64,000 nt of DNA from Kineococcus aurantiacus (GTDB lineage: Bacteria > Actinomycetota > Actinomycetes > Actinomycetales > Kineococcaceae), in the NCBI RefSeq assembly GCF_013409345.1, contig NZ_JACCBB010000001.1, forward strand, positions 186,001-250,000. The letters are read 5' to 3'. The translations under genes and the position numbers were made by a program. The notes beneath the pieces are model-generated. The model ran no database searches. It had not been told where the DNA came from and worked only from the letters and a program-made list of their open reading frames with translations. Below are positions 24,560-32,780 of this stretch, piece by piece (the stretch's first letter is position 1; each line of letters starts with the position of its first letter).

Positions 24560-25963
24560 GTGATCTCGTGGTGGCGGCGCGCCGGGGTGCGGGTCCGGTC
24601 GACGGTGGCGGCGACGGGCCTGCTGGCGGTGCTGGTGGTGAGCGGCGCCGTGGTGGGGCTGGTGGTGCTGCGGTCGGCGCTGCTGTCGGCCGACGCCGAG
24701 AGCAGCAGCGTGCAGGCGCGGCTGGTGCGGCTGTCGGTGACGCCGGGGGCGCTGGCGGGTGAGCCGTCCCCGGCGCTGCGGGCGGCGGTGGGTGCGGACG
24801 TGGAGCGCGGCTCGCACGTGCAGGTCCTGGCCCCGGACGGGTCGGTGGTGGCGGCCAGCGCGGCGCTGGCCGGCCACGCCGCGCTGTCGTCGGCGCGGCC
24901 GGGGGTCAGCGAGCTGGTGAGCGAGGTGGTGCCGCTGCCGGAGCTGGGGCGGCCGGCGCCGTGGGTGGTGTCGGTGGCCGGCGCCCGGGTCGGCGGGCAG
25001 CGCTTCTGGGTGGTGGCGGCCGAGAGCACCGTGGACGCCCAGCGGGTGCTGCGGGTGGCGGCGTGGGTGCTGGGGGTCGGCTCGCCCCTGCTGCTGGGGG
25101 CGGTGGCCGTCTCGACGTGGACGTTCGTGGGGCGCTCGCTGCGGCCCGTGGAGGCGATCCGGGTGGCGGTGCGGGGGATCACGTCGGCGGGGCTGGACGG
25201 GCGGGTGCCGGTGCCGGCGGGCCGCGACGAGGTGTCGCGGCTGGCGGTGACGGTGAACGAGGTGCTGGCGCGGCTGGAGGCGTCGCAGGCGGCGCAGCGG
25301 CGCTTCGTGGCCGACGCCAGCCACGAGCTGCGGTCGCCGGTGGCGACGTTGCGGGCGGCGGCACACGTGTGGGCGGCCGGGGCCGAGCCGGGGTTCGTGG
25401 AGCTGGTGGGCTCGGAGTCGGCGCGGCTGGAATCGCTCGTGGACGACCTGCTGGTGCTGGCGCGCGCCGACGGGGGCCGGCTGGTGGCGGCGGCCGTGGA
25501 GGTGGACCTCGACGAGGTGGTCGAGGTCGAGGCGGCGCGGGTGCGGTCGCTGGGGGGCCCGCCGGTGGCGCTGGCGGCGGTGCCGGTGCGGGTCGTCGGG
25601 GACGGGCCGGCGCTGGGGCGGGCGGTGCGGAACCTGGTGGACAACGCCGTGCGGTTCGCGGCCTCGCGGGTGGAGCTGGGGCTGGCGGCCGAGGACGGGT
25701 GGGCGGTGGTGCGGGTGGGCGACGACGGGCCGGGGGTGCCCGAGGCGGAGCGGGAACGCGTGCTGGAGCGGTTCGTGCGGCTGGACCAGAGCCGGCAGCG
25801 GCGCGCCGGGGGGACGGGCGGGACGGGCCTGGGGCTGTCGATCGTGGCGGAGGTCGCGGCGGCCCACGGCGGCTCGGTGCGGGTGGGGGCGCGCCCGGGG
25901 GGCGGGGCCCTCGTGGAGCTGCGGCTGCCGCTGGGTCAGCCGCCGTCGGCGGCGAGCCGGTAG
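24560..25963 (+). CDS. Sensor histidine kinase (HAMP, HisKA, HATPase)
   Basis: The product is 467 residues. Membrane helices at about 19-41 and 165-190 enclose an extracytoplasmic sensor of about 120 residues. A HAMP domain (190-243) and the phosphorylated H-box FVADASHELRSP (His255) follow. The N-box NLVDNAVRFA and G-boxes DDGPGVP and GTGLGLS complete the kinase core. It is an orthodox membrane kinase. Its partner is almost certainly the OmpR-type regulator encoded tail to tail at 25936-26613, with a 28-base overlap of the two 3' ends. GTG at 24560 begins just after a GACACT hexamer. The signal is unknown. Confidence 0.9.
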   Translation: MISWWRRAGVRVRSTVAATGLLAVLVVSGAVVGLVVLRSALLSADAESSSVQARLVRLSVTPGALAGEPSPALRAAVGADVERGSHVQVLAPDGSVVAASAALAGHAALSSARPGVSELVSEVVPLPELGRPAPWVVSVAGARVGGQRFWVVAAESTVDAQRVLRVAAWVLGVGSPLLLGAVAVSTWTFVGRSLRPVEAIRVAVRGITSAGLDGRVPVPAGRDEVSRLAVTVNEVLARLEASQAAQRRFVADASHELRSPVATLRAAAHVWAAGAEPGFVELVGSESARLESLVDDLLVLARADGGRLVAAAVEVDLDEVVEVEAARVRSLGGPPVALAAVPVRVVGDGPALGRAVRNLVDNAVRFAASRVELGLAAEDGWAVVRVGDDGPGVPEAERERVLERFVRLDQSRQRRAGGTGGTGLGLSIVAEVAAAHGGSVRVGARPGGGALVELRLPLGQPPSAASR

Positions 25964-26613
25964 CCGGCGCCGCGGACGGTCTGGATGGCGTTGCGGCCGT
26001 ACGGGACGTCGATCTTCTTGCGCAGGTAGCGGATGTAGACCTCGACGACGTTGGGGTCGGTGACGACGGTGGGGTCCCACACCGCGTGCAGGAGGTCGGG
26101 TTTGGACAGGACCTCGTCGCGGTGGCGCAGGAGGTGCTCCAGGAGGGCGAACTCGCGGCCGGTGAGGGTGACGGGCTGCCCGGCGCGGTGGACGCGCCGG
26201 GTGCCGGGGTCCAGGACGAGGTCGCCGGCGCGCAGGACGACGGGGCGCTCGGGGGCCCCGCGCCGGTGCAGGGCGCGCAGGCGCGCGAGCAGGACGGGGA
26301 AGGAGAAGGGTTTGGTGAGGTAGTCGTCGGCACCCAGGTCGAAGGCGTCGACCTGGTCGTACTCGCCGTCCTTGGCGGACAGGACGAGGACGGGGGTCCA
26401 CACGCCGGCGGCGCGCAGGTCGCGGCACACCTCGTAGCCGTTGCGGCCCGGCAGCATGAGGTCGAGGACGAGGACGTCGTACGAGCCGTCGCGGGCGCGG
26501 GCGAAGCCGCTGGGTCCGTCGGCGGCCACGTCGACCGTGGCCCCCTCGGCGACCAGGCCGCGGCGGACGGTGTCGGCCAGGCGCGCCTCGTCCTCGACGA
26601 GCAGGACCTTCAC
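25936..26613 (-). CDS. OmpR/PhoB-family response regulator
   Basis: The product is 225 residues. The receiver domain has acidic residues at 7-9, phosphoacceptor Asp51 (LVLDLMLPG) and Lys101 (LTKPF). A winged-helix DNA-binding domain (about 128-222) ends with VEVYIRYLRKKIDVPYGRN and TVRGAGYRL. GTG at 26613 overlaps the stop of the permease gene by four bases (GTGA), so the regulator is co-transcribed with a permease and not with its kinase. The tail-to-tail overlap with the kinase gene is unusual. Targets could include the permease and the ABC exporter. Confidence 0.91.
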   Translation of the reverse strand: MKVLLVEDEARLADTVRRGLVAEGATVDVAADGPSGFARARDGSYDVLVLDLMLPGRNGYEVCRDLRAAGVWTPVLVLSAKDGEYDQVDAFDLGADDYLTKPFSFPVLLARLRALHRRGAPERPVVLRAGDLVLDPGTRRVHRAGQPVTLTGREFALLEHLLRHRDEVLSKPDLLHAVWDPTVVTDPNVVEVYIRYLRKKIDVPYGRNAIQTVRGAGYRLAADGG

Positions 26614-28055
26614 CGGCGCAGCGCCGCTCCCCGTTCGCGCAGGTCGGCGCTGCGGCCGGTGGCGCGCTGGTGGCGGACGCCGACGGCGACGACGACGGCG
26701 GTCAGGACCAGGGACAGGGTCAGCTCGACCCGCTGCCCGGGCAGGACGACCATGAGGACGAGGACGACGGCGATGAAGGCGAGCGCGGCGTAGGTCAGCC
26801 ACGGGAACAGCCACATGCGCACGACGGGGCGCTCGCCGGCGGCGTCCAGGCGGCGGCGCATCCGCAGCTGGCTGAGGGCGATGATCGCGTAGACGACCAG
26901 GGCCAGGGCCCCGCTGGTGGCCAGCAGCATCCCGAAGATGCGGTCGGGCAGCAGGTAGTTGCCGACGACGGCCAGGAACCCGATGGCGGTGGAGGCCAGG
27001 ATCGCCGGGTACGGCACGCCGCGGCCGGAGACGTGGGACAGCCAGCGGGGCCCGTCGCCGCGGCGGGAGAGGGAGAACACCATGCGGGAGGCGGTGTAGA
27101 GGGCGGAGTTCAGGCAGCTGGCCACGGCGGTGAGGATGACGATGTCCATGATCGTGGCGGCGCCGGGGATGCCGATGGCCTGCAGGGTGCTCTGGAAGGA
27201 CCCCGCGTCGGCCAGTTCCGGGGAGTTCCAGGGCACGAGGGCGACGACGACGAAGATGGAGGCCAGGTAGAACAGGGCGATGCGGCCGATGACGGAGTTC
27301 ACGGCGCGGCGCACGCCCTTGCGGGGGTCGGGGGACTCGGCCGCGGCGATGGTGACGATCTCGGTGCCCATGAAGCTGAACATCGTCAGCAGCATCCCGG
27401 CCAGGACGGCGGTGAAGCCGTTGGGCAGGAACCCGCCGTCGAGGCCGAAGCCGGGGGTACCGCTGACGTCGGACCCGGGCAGGACACCGGTGATGGCCAG
27501 GACGCCGACGACGATGAACCCGACGATCGCGACGACCTTGATGCCGGCGAACCAGAACTCGAACTCGCCGTAGTTGCCGACGCTGGCCAGGTTGGTGGCG
27601 GTCAGCAGCAGGGTGACGGCCAGGGCCCAGACCCACTGGGGGGCACCGAGCCAGTCGCTGAGGATGTCGGCCGCGGCGGTGGCCTCGACGGGGATGACCA
27701 GGACCCAGAACCACCAGTAGAGCCAGCCGACGCTGAACCCGGCCCACCGGCCCAGGGCGCGGTCGGCGTAGGTGGAGAAGGAGCCGGTGTCGGGCTGGGC
27801 GGTGGCCATCTCCCCCAGCATCCGCATGACGAGGACGACGAGCAGGCCGGCGAAGGCGTAGGACAGCAGGACGCCGGGGCCGGCCTCGGCGATGGCGTTC
27901 TTGGAGCCGACGAACAGGCCGGCGCCGATGACGCCGGCGATGGAGATCATCGTGATGTGGCGGGGTTTGAGGCCCTGGCCCAGGCCGCTGCCCGGTTCCG
28001 CGTCCTGCCCGGTCCGGGCGGGGTCCTGCCCGTGGTCCTGCGGTTGCACCTGCAC
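26610..28055 (-). CDS. Amino-acid permease (AAT/GabP-like, APC superfamily)
   Basis: The product is 481 residues with about 12 membrane helices. The first helix region LKPRHITMISIAGVIGAGLF and the GSKNAIAEAGPG loop are the signature of the amino-acid transporter (AAT) family, together with MRMLGEMATAQPDTGSFSTY. A hydrophilic N-terminal leader of about 28 residues rich in Gln, Asp and Gly precedes it. The GTG at 28055 has AGGAGG four to five bases upstream. The gene leads an operon with the response regulator. GABA or another amino acid may be the substrate; this cannot be decided. Confidence 0.88.
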   Translation of the reverse strand: MQVQPQDHGQDPARTGQDAEPGSGLGQGLKPRHITMISIAGVIGAGLFVGSKNAIAEAGPGVLLSYAFAGLLVVLVMRMLGEMATAQPDTGSFSTYADRALGRWAGFSVGWLYWWFWVLVIPVEATAAADILSDWLGAPQWVWALAVTLLLTATNLASVGNYGEFEFWFAGIKVVAIVGFIVVGVLAITGVLPGSDVSGTPGFGLDGGFLPNGFTAVLAGMLLTMFSFMGTEIVTIAAAESPDPRKGVRRAVNSVIGRIALFYLASIFVVVALVPWNSPELADAGSFQSTLQAIGIPGAATIMDIVILTAVASCLNSALYTASRMVFSLSRRGDGPRWLSHVSGRGVPYPAILASTAIGFLAVVGNYLLPDRIFGMLLATSGALALVVYAIIALSQLRMRRRLDAAGERPVVRMWLFPWLTYAALAFIAVVLVLMVVLPGQRVELTLSLVLTAVVVAVGVRHQRATGRSADLRERGAALRR

Positions 28056-28121
28056 GACGCCTCCTGCTGCTCGTCTCGCCGGGACCGGCCGGGTCCGCGC
28101 GTCCGCCGGGGTGGACGACGG

Positions 28122-28135
28122 TAGCGTCCCGGGGC
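28122..28135 (+). promoter_or_regulatory. Leaderless-type -10 hexamer for the PPOX/F420 gene
   Basis: TAGCGT at 28122-28127, then eight bases, then the ATG at 28136. Confidence 0.5.
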
Positions 28136-28603
28136 ATGAGTCCGCGAACCATCGCCACCGCCCGCCGGGTGGACCTGCCCGAGCTCCTCGACTTCTGCCG
28201 CACCCGCCACCACGTGGTGTGCTCCACGTTCCGGGCCGACGGTTTCCCGCAGTCCTCCCCCGTGACGGCCGGCGTGGACGAGCAGGGGCGGATCGTGGTC
28301 TCGACCTACCCGGACCGGGCGAAGGCGGTCAACGCCCGCCGGGACCCGCGCGGCTCGGTGCTGGTGCTCTCGGACGACTTCGGCGGCGCGTACGTGCAGG
28401 TCGACGGGGAGTGGGAGGTCCTGGACGGCGAGGAGGCCGTGGAACCGCTGGTGGACTACTTCCGGTGCATCTCCGGGGAGCACCCGGACTGGGCGGAGTA
28501 CCGGCAGGCGATGCGCGACCAGGGCAAGTCGCTGCTGCGGCTGACGATCACGCGGTGGGGCCCCATCGCGACCGGCGGGTTCCCGGCGCGGCTGGCGGGC
28601 TGA
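28136..28603 (+). CDS. PPOX-class (probably F420-dependent) oxidoreductase
   Basis: The product is 155 residues with a split-barrel flavin-reductase-like fold. The segments HHVVCSTFRADGFPQSSPVTAG and TYPDRAKAVNARRDPRGSVLVL are typical of the PPOX-class F420-dependent family of actinobacteria, which reduces diverse small molecules with the deazaflavin F420. FMN or heme binding instead cannot be ruled out. It is a single gene, divergent from the permease operon and convergent with the DUF1059/EAL pair. Confidence 0.83.
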   Translation: MSPRTIATARRVDLPELLDFCRTRHHVVCSTFRADGFPQSSPVTAGVDEQGRIVVSTYPDRAKAVNARRDPRGSVLVLSDDFGGAYVQVDGEWEVLDGEEAVEPLVDYFRCISGEHPDWAEYRQAMRDQGKSLLRLTITRWGPIATGGFPARLAG

Positions 28604-28621
28604 CCGGCGGGACCGGCGGGG

Positions 28622-28792
28622 TCAGGCGTCGCGGAGGTTGGCCTCGACGGCCTGCACGAGCGGGGCGTCGACCTCGACGTGGTGGTCCTCGCGGGCGTGC
28701 TCGGCGACCTGGGCGAGGATCTCCTGCCGGTCGGGGGCGGTGAACTCGCGGGTGCAGCCGGGCACGACGTCGCCGCAGCGGAAGGTCTTCAC
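28622..28792 (-). CDS. DUF1059 family small protein
   Basis: The product is 56 residues. The start MKTFRCGDVVPGC and the HAREDHHVEV segment are characteristic of DUF1059, a family of tiny proteins of unknown function whose paired cysteines and histidines suggest metal binding. The GTG at 28792 overlaps the stop of the EAL gene by four bases (GTGA), so it is translationally coupled to it. An open frame of over 400 codons containing it is a GC artefact. Confidence 0.8.
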   Translation of the reverse strand: MKTFRCGDVVPGCTREFTAPDRQEILAQVAEHAREDHHVEVDAPLVQAVEANLRDA

Positions 28793-29955
28793 GCGCCCGT
28801 CCTCCACGGCAGCCGGTGCCCGGCCCCGGCGGGCACGGCCGCCAGGTCCAGGACGAGGTCCTCGAAGCCGACGACGCCGATGAAGCGGCCGGCGGGGTCG
28901 GTGCAGACCAGCGGGTCGAAGCGGACCGGGCCGGGGCGGGCCAGCGCGCGGGCGGCGACCTGCCGCACGGGGGTCTCGGGGGCCAGGGTGGTCTCGACGG
29001 CCTCGACGCGGGGCCGCTCCCCCGCGCGCTGGGCGGGCAGGACCAGGACGCGGGGTACGTCCTCGGCGTCGACGACGACGACGGGGACCCCCTCCTCGTG
29101 GACGGCCTGGACGGCGCCGGGGACGGTGCGGGCGGTCTTGGTGCGCCGGGCCAGGTCCCCGGCGTGGCGGGCCGGGGCCGGGGCGGGGGGTTCGCCGGTG
29201 GCCAGCAGCCGGGCCGCCTCGGGGGCCAGCGGGACGAAGTCGTCCCCGGGCCGGGCCAGCAGGAATCCCTGGACGAGGGGGACGCCCATGCCGCGCAGGA
29301 CGTCGAGCTCGTCGGCGGTCTCCACGCCCTCGGCGATGATCCACGCGTCGAGGCGGCCGGCGCACTCGCCGAGGAACTGCACGAGGGAGCGCTTGACGAG
29401 GTCCTGGTGCAGGCCGCGGACCAGCTGCAGGTCGATCTTGAGGATCTCCGGGCGCACGACGGCCATCCGCAGCAGCCCGGAGTGCCCCGTGCCGACGTCG
29501 TCGAGGGCGACGAGGGCGCCGCGGGCGCGCAGCAGGGTCAGCGGCCCGGTGAGGTCGCGGGGGTCGCAGTCGGCGTGCTCGGTCAGCTCCAGGACCACGC
29601 CGGTGAGGTCCTGGGCGAGTAGCACGTCCATGACGCGGGGGTCGGCCAGGGAGGTGGGGCTGGCGTTGACGGTGAGGAAGGTGCCGCTGGGCAGCAGGTC
29701 GAGCCGGCTGAGGGCGCCGGTGAGCACGACGCGGTCGAGGTCGGCGTCGCGGCCCAGGGCGCGGGCGGCGCGGAACCACTCCTCGGTGGGTACCGCCGAG
29801 GGGAAGCGGGACAGGACCTCGTAGCCGGCGACGCGGGCGGCGGCGACGTCGACGACGGGGTGCAGGACCAGGCGCAGCAGCCCGGGGTCGGAGCAGACGG
29901 CGTCCAGCCGGCGGTGCCACCTGCCGCGGTGCGTCACCTCACCCGGTGCCCCCAC
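28789..29955 (-). CDS. EAL-domain protein with C-terminal CBS-like region
   Basis: The product is up to 388 residues. The EAL domain (about 25-255) carries EVL instead of EAL in GYEVLSRF, then LTVNASP, LELTEHA, LDDVGTGHSG (usual DDFGTG), ILKIDLQLV, IIAEGVET and VQGFLLARP. All metal and catalytic Glu, Asn, Asp, Lys and Gln positions appear kept, so cyclic di-GMP cleavage is possible despite the altered motifs. The C-terminal third (about 280-380) looks like a CBS pair, VPVVVVDAEDVP and VGFEDLVLDLA, as in YkuI-like proteins. The start is uncertain: GTG at 29955 is the longest, and a GTG six codons later is possible. It is coupled to DUF1059. Confidence 0.82.
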   Translation of the reverse strand: MGAPGEVTHRGRWHRRLDAVCSDPGLLRLVLHPVVDVAAARVAGYEVLSRFPSAVPTEEWFRAARALGRDADLDRVVLTGALSRLDLLPSGTFLTVNASPTSLADPRVMDVLLAQDLTGVVLELTEHADCDPRDLTGPLTLLRARGALVALDDVGTGHSGLLRMAVVRPEILKIDLQLVRGLHQDLVKRSLVQFLGECAGRLDAWIIAEGVETADELDVLRGMGVPLVQGFLLARPGDDFVPLAPEAARLLATGEPPAPAPARHAGDLARRTKTARTVPGAVQAVHEEGVPVVVVDAEDVPRVLVLPAQRAGERPRVEAVETTLAPETPVRQVAARALARPGPVRFDPLVCTDPAGRFIGVVGFEDLVLDLAAVPAGAGHRLPWRTGA

Positions 29956-30098
29956 AGTCCCCGCCCCCCGTCTCCGGCGTCGTCCCCGGCTCCGCGTCCG
30001 CCGCCCTCGCGGGGACGGTTACCCGCCGCGCGGTGGGCGAACCCTCCCCGTCCGGGGGAGCCCGCCGATGCGTCGTCGTGCCCGACGAGCATATCGGT

Positions 30099-30114
30099 GT
30101 GACCGCTTGGTCAC
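30099..30114. promoter_or_regulatory. Palindrome upstream of the lytic transglycosylase
   Basis: GTGACC-GCTT-GGTCAC is a perfect inverted repeat 57 bases before the GTG of the transglycosylase. It may be an operator or a leader hairpin. It does not match the CRP/GlxR spacing (TGTGA-N6-TCACA), since the centre here is eight bases. Confidence 0.35.
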
Positions 30115-30170
30115 CGCCCGCAATCGCGAGCCCGCTCAAGACGGGCCGGTGGCGGGCCGACGACCCCTGG

Positions 30171-31397
30171 GTGATCCCTCCCGCGCGCCCGCGCCGACCC
30201 CGTCCCGCACCGGCCGGTCCGCCCGCGGCCCTGCTGGGGCTCGGGCTGGCGGCGCTCCTGACCCTGGGGCCCGCGGCGGGGTCCGCGAACGCCGCCCCGG
30301 GACCCACCCCGACGACGCAGGGGTCCACGGCGGAGTCCACGGCGGGGTCCACGCAGGGGTCCACGCAGGGCACGGCGGCGCAGGCGCGGCTGCGGGCGCA
30401 GGCCGCGCAGGTGGCCGCGCAGCGGGCGGTGGCGCAGGTGCAGGCCGCGCGGGCCGAGCTGGTGCGGTCCGAGGAGGCCGTCGGGACGGCTGTGAGCGCG
30501 AGCGTGCGCGCGCAGGTGGCCGCCGACGGGTCGGTGCGGGCGGCGCGGTCGGCGCGCGCGGCGGCCACGCAGCGGGTGCGGGCGGTGTACATGGACGGCG
30601 GGGCGTCGGCGGCGCGCCAGGACCTGACCTGGTGGGCCTCGGCGGTCGGCGGCGCGGACCCGGTGGTCGCGACGCGGGCGCTGGAGGTGGTGCGCCGGGC
30701 CGACGAGGAGGGCGTGCGCGGCGCGGACGCGGCGGCGGCGACCGCGCGGGCGGCGGCCCGCGGCACCGGCGAGGGCGCCGTGCAGGCGGTGACGTCGCTG
30801 CGGGACCTGGCCGCCGAGGTCTCGCGCATGCAGGACGCCGTCGCCGCGGCGCAGGCGCAGGTCGGCGCCCTGGAGGGCGAGGCGGCGCGGTTGCAGGCCG
30901 CCGAGGACGCCGCGGCGGCCCTGGAGGCGGCCCGCGCGCAGGCGGCGGCGGTGGCCGCGGCCGTGAGCGAGTCGGTGGCCCAGCGGGCCTCGGGCGTGCA
31001 CGGGCGGGCGGTCCCGGCCCCGTACGCGGACCTGTACGTGCGGGCGGCGGCGACGTGCGCGGGCGCGCGCCCGGCGCTGCTGGCGGCGGTCGGGCAGGTC
31101 GAGAGCGGTCACGGGGCGAACACCGGGCCCAGCTCGGCCGGGGCGCAGGGCCCGATGCAGTTCATGCCCTCGACGTTCGCGGCGTACGCGGTCGACGGCG
31201 ACGGCGACGGGGACGCGGAGGTGGGCGACCCCGCGGACGCGGTGTTCAGCGCGGCGAAGTACCTGTGCGCCAACGGCGCCGGCGGGGGCCGGGAGGCCGA
31301 GGCGGCGGCGCTGTTCCGGTACAACCACGCCGACTGGTACGTCGCGATGGTGCAGCGGGTGGCCGACGAGCTGCAGGCGCAGGGCTTCGGCGGCTGA
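30171..31397 (+). CDS. Secreted lytic transglycosylase with coiled-coil region
   Basis: The product is 408 residues. An Arg/Pro-rich n-region and hydrophobic core (LLGLGLAALLTLGPA) form a signal peptide ending near 42. A Thr/Ser/Gly linker follows. Residues 55-290 are a long Ala/Arg/Gln-rich coiled coil split into two halves, as in peptidoglycan hydrolases that fold back on themselves. The C-terminal goose-lysozyme-like domain has the catalytic glutamate in GQVESGHG (Glu311), then GPMQFMPSTF and the end FRYNHADWYV. It would cleave peptidoglycan glycan strands outside the membrane. GTG at 30171 is chosen because it places the signal peptide at the N-terminus. Confidence 0.83.
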   Translation: MIPPARPRRPRPAPAGPPAALLGLGLAALLTLGPAAGSANAAPGPTPTTQGSTAESTAGSTQGSTQGTAAQARLRAQAAQVAAQRAVAQVQAARAELVRSEEAVGTAVSASVRAQVAADGSVRAARSARAAATQRVRAVYMDGGASAARQDLTWWASAVGGADPVVATRALEVVRRADEEGVRGADAAAATARAAARGTGEGAVQAVTSLRDLAAEVSRMQDAVAAAQAQVGALEGEAARLQAAEDAAAALEAARAQAAAVAAAVSESVAQRASGVHGRAVPAPYADLYVRAAATCAGARPALLAAVGQVESGHGANTGPSSAGAQGPMQFMPSTFAAYAVDGDGDGDAEVGDPADAVFSAAKYLCANGAGGGREAEAAALFRYNHADWYVAMVQRVADELQAQGFGG

Positions 31398-31427
31398 GCC
31401 CCCCGGTCCCCCGTCCTTCCGGTCCCC

Positions 31428-32192
31428 TCAGGTCTCGTCGAGCTGCAGGACGGTCAGGCCGGAGGTGGTCTGGACCTCCACGCTGGCGATCTGCGCGCGG
31501 GTCCAGGACGTCGCGCCGGTCAGGGAGGCGTCCCGGCCGGGCACGGCCGTCCAGGTCCCGATCTGCTCGCGGGTCCCGTCGCGGCCGGTGACGACGAGGG
31601 CGTACCGGTAGGGCTGCTCGGTCCGGGCGTGGGCGTAGGCGCACACGAGGTCGACCTTGGTGCCCCAGCCGACCTCGGTGAGGGCGACGGTGGCGGTGAT
31701 GGGGGTGGCGACGACGGGGTCCATGGCCTGCGGGACCCCGCCCGCCGGGCTCGGGGTGCCGGCGGGCGCGGCGACGACGGGCCCGGACGGCCGGTCGTCC
31801 GGGAGGCCGCGGGTCGCGACGGCGGCGACGAGGGCCGCGGCGGCGACCAGGCCGCCGGTCAGGACGGCGCGGCGGGTGGTGCGGCGGCGGCGCACGGCGC
31901 GCAGGAGCCCGGGCAGGACGGTGTCGGGGACGCCGCCGGTGCCCTCGCGCAGGGCGGCGGCGGGGTCGCCGGAGGTCAGGGCGTCGACGACCTCGGGGGG
32001 CGTGCGGGCGAGCAGGCCGGGCAGCCCGGCGAGCTCGGCCACGCTCCGGCGGCAGTCGGGGCAGGTCCGCAGGTGGTGCTCGAAGTCGGTGCGCTCGGAC
32101 GGGGACAGCGCCCCCAGGACGTACGCCCCGGCGCTGATCTCGTACGGGTCGGTCGCCGGGTCGCTCAGCGGCTCGCGCGTCGGGTCGGTCAT
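31428..32192 (-). CDS. Membrane anti-sigma factor (zinc-binding ZAS/RskA-like)
   Basis: The product is 254 residues. The anti-sigma zinc motif is FEHHLRTCPDC (His40, Cys44, Cys47). A single membrane helix at about 110-127 (AVLTGGLVAAAALVAAVA) separates it from an extracytoplasmic domain of about 125 residues resembling the RskA C-terminal domain. The cytoplasmic part should hold the ECF sigma factor encoded immediately upstream; the junction is TGATG, so translation is coupled. Release could involve membrane proteolysis, for which a site-2 protease is present in this window (inference). Confidence 0.87.
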   Translation of the reverse strand: MTDPTREPLSDPATDPYEISAGAYVLGALSPSERTDFEHHLRTCPDCRRSVAELAGLPGLLARTPPEVVDALTSGDPAAALREGTGGVPDTVLPGLLRAVRRRRTTRRAVLTGGLVAAAALVAAVATRGLPDDRPSGPVVAAPAGTPSPAGGVPQAMDPVVATPITATVALTEVGWGTKVDLVCAYAHARTEQPYRYALVVTGRDGTREQIGTWTAVPGRDASLTGATSWTRAQIASVEVQTTSGLTVLQLDET

Positions 32193-32698
32193 CAGCGGCT
32201 CACCCCCATCTCCTGCAGGGCCAGTCTGAGGTTCATCAGGGCGTAGTGCGTGCGCGACTTCACGGTGCCCTCGGGGACGGACAGGACGCGGGCGGCCTCG
32301 GCGACCGAGCGGCCGGCGAAGTAGCACTCGCGCAGGACCGCGCGGTGCTCGGGGGACAGCCGGGTCAGGGCCTGGGCCACGACCCACTGCTGCAGGACCC
32401 GCTCGGACTCGTCGACGACGCTGCGGTCGGGGACGTCGGCCTGCACGCTCTCGCGGCGGTTGCGGGCCGAGCGCCAGTCGTCGATGACGAGGCGGCGGGC
32501 GACGGTGAACAACCAGGCGCGCGTCGAACCGCGGGCCGGGTCGAGGGCCTCGGGGTGGCGCCAGGCCCGCAGCAGGGTCTCCTGGACGACGTCCTGGGCG
32601 CTGACGCGGTCGCCGGTGAGGGAGACGACGAACGCCCACAGGGCCGCGGCGTGCTCGTCGTGCAGGGCGCGGACGAGGTCCTCGTCGGCGTCGGTCAT
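32192..32698 (-). CDS. ECF-family RNA polymerase sigma factor
   Basis: The product is 168 residues with only regions 2 and 4. Region 2 is seen in VQETLLRAWRHPEALDP and RAWLFTVARRLVIDDWRS. Region 4 contains LSPEHRAVLRECYFAG and SVAEAARVLSVPEGTVKSR, the helix-turn-helix binding the -35 element. It pairs with the anti-sigma gene downstream, resembling the SigK/SigL-type pairs of actinobacteria. ATG at 32698 has GAGGGA upstream. A GAAC motif (reverse strand, 32755-32752) could be part of its own promoter. The regulon is unknown. Confidence 0.9.
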   Translation of the reverse strand: MTDADEDLVRALHDEHAAALWAFVVSLTGDRVSAQDVVQETLLRAWRHPEALDPARGSTRAWLFTVARRLVIDDWRSARNRRESVQADVPDRSVVDESERVLQQWVVAQALTRLSPEHRAVLRECYFAGRSVAEAARVLSVPEGTVKSRTHYALMNLRLALQEMGVSR

Positions 32699-32767
32699 CG
32701 GTCCCTCCCTCGTGCGTGCTCCGACCTCACCACGAGACGGCCCGCCGAACGGTTCGACCCGGGCGCC

Positions 32768-32780
32768 TAGGTTGTCCGGG
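32768..32780 (+). promoter_or_regulatory. Leaderless-type -10 hexamer for the APH-like gene
   Basis: TAGGTT at 32768-32773, then seven bases, then the GTG at 32781. Confidence 0.5.

Noticed and set aside
22598-26428. A single open frame of about 1276 codons on the reverse strand
   Set aside because: Only the part up to the ATG at 24460 is a recognisable exporter. The rest runs antisense through the histidine kinase with Arg/Pro/His-rich nonsense, as expected for very GC-rich DNA.
26610-26613. Frameshift between permease and response regulator
   Set aside because: Both proteins are complete. The four-base GTGA overlap is normal translational coupling and recurs many times in this window.
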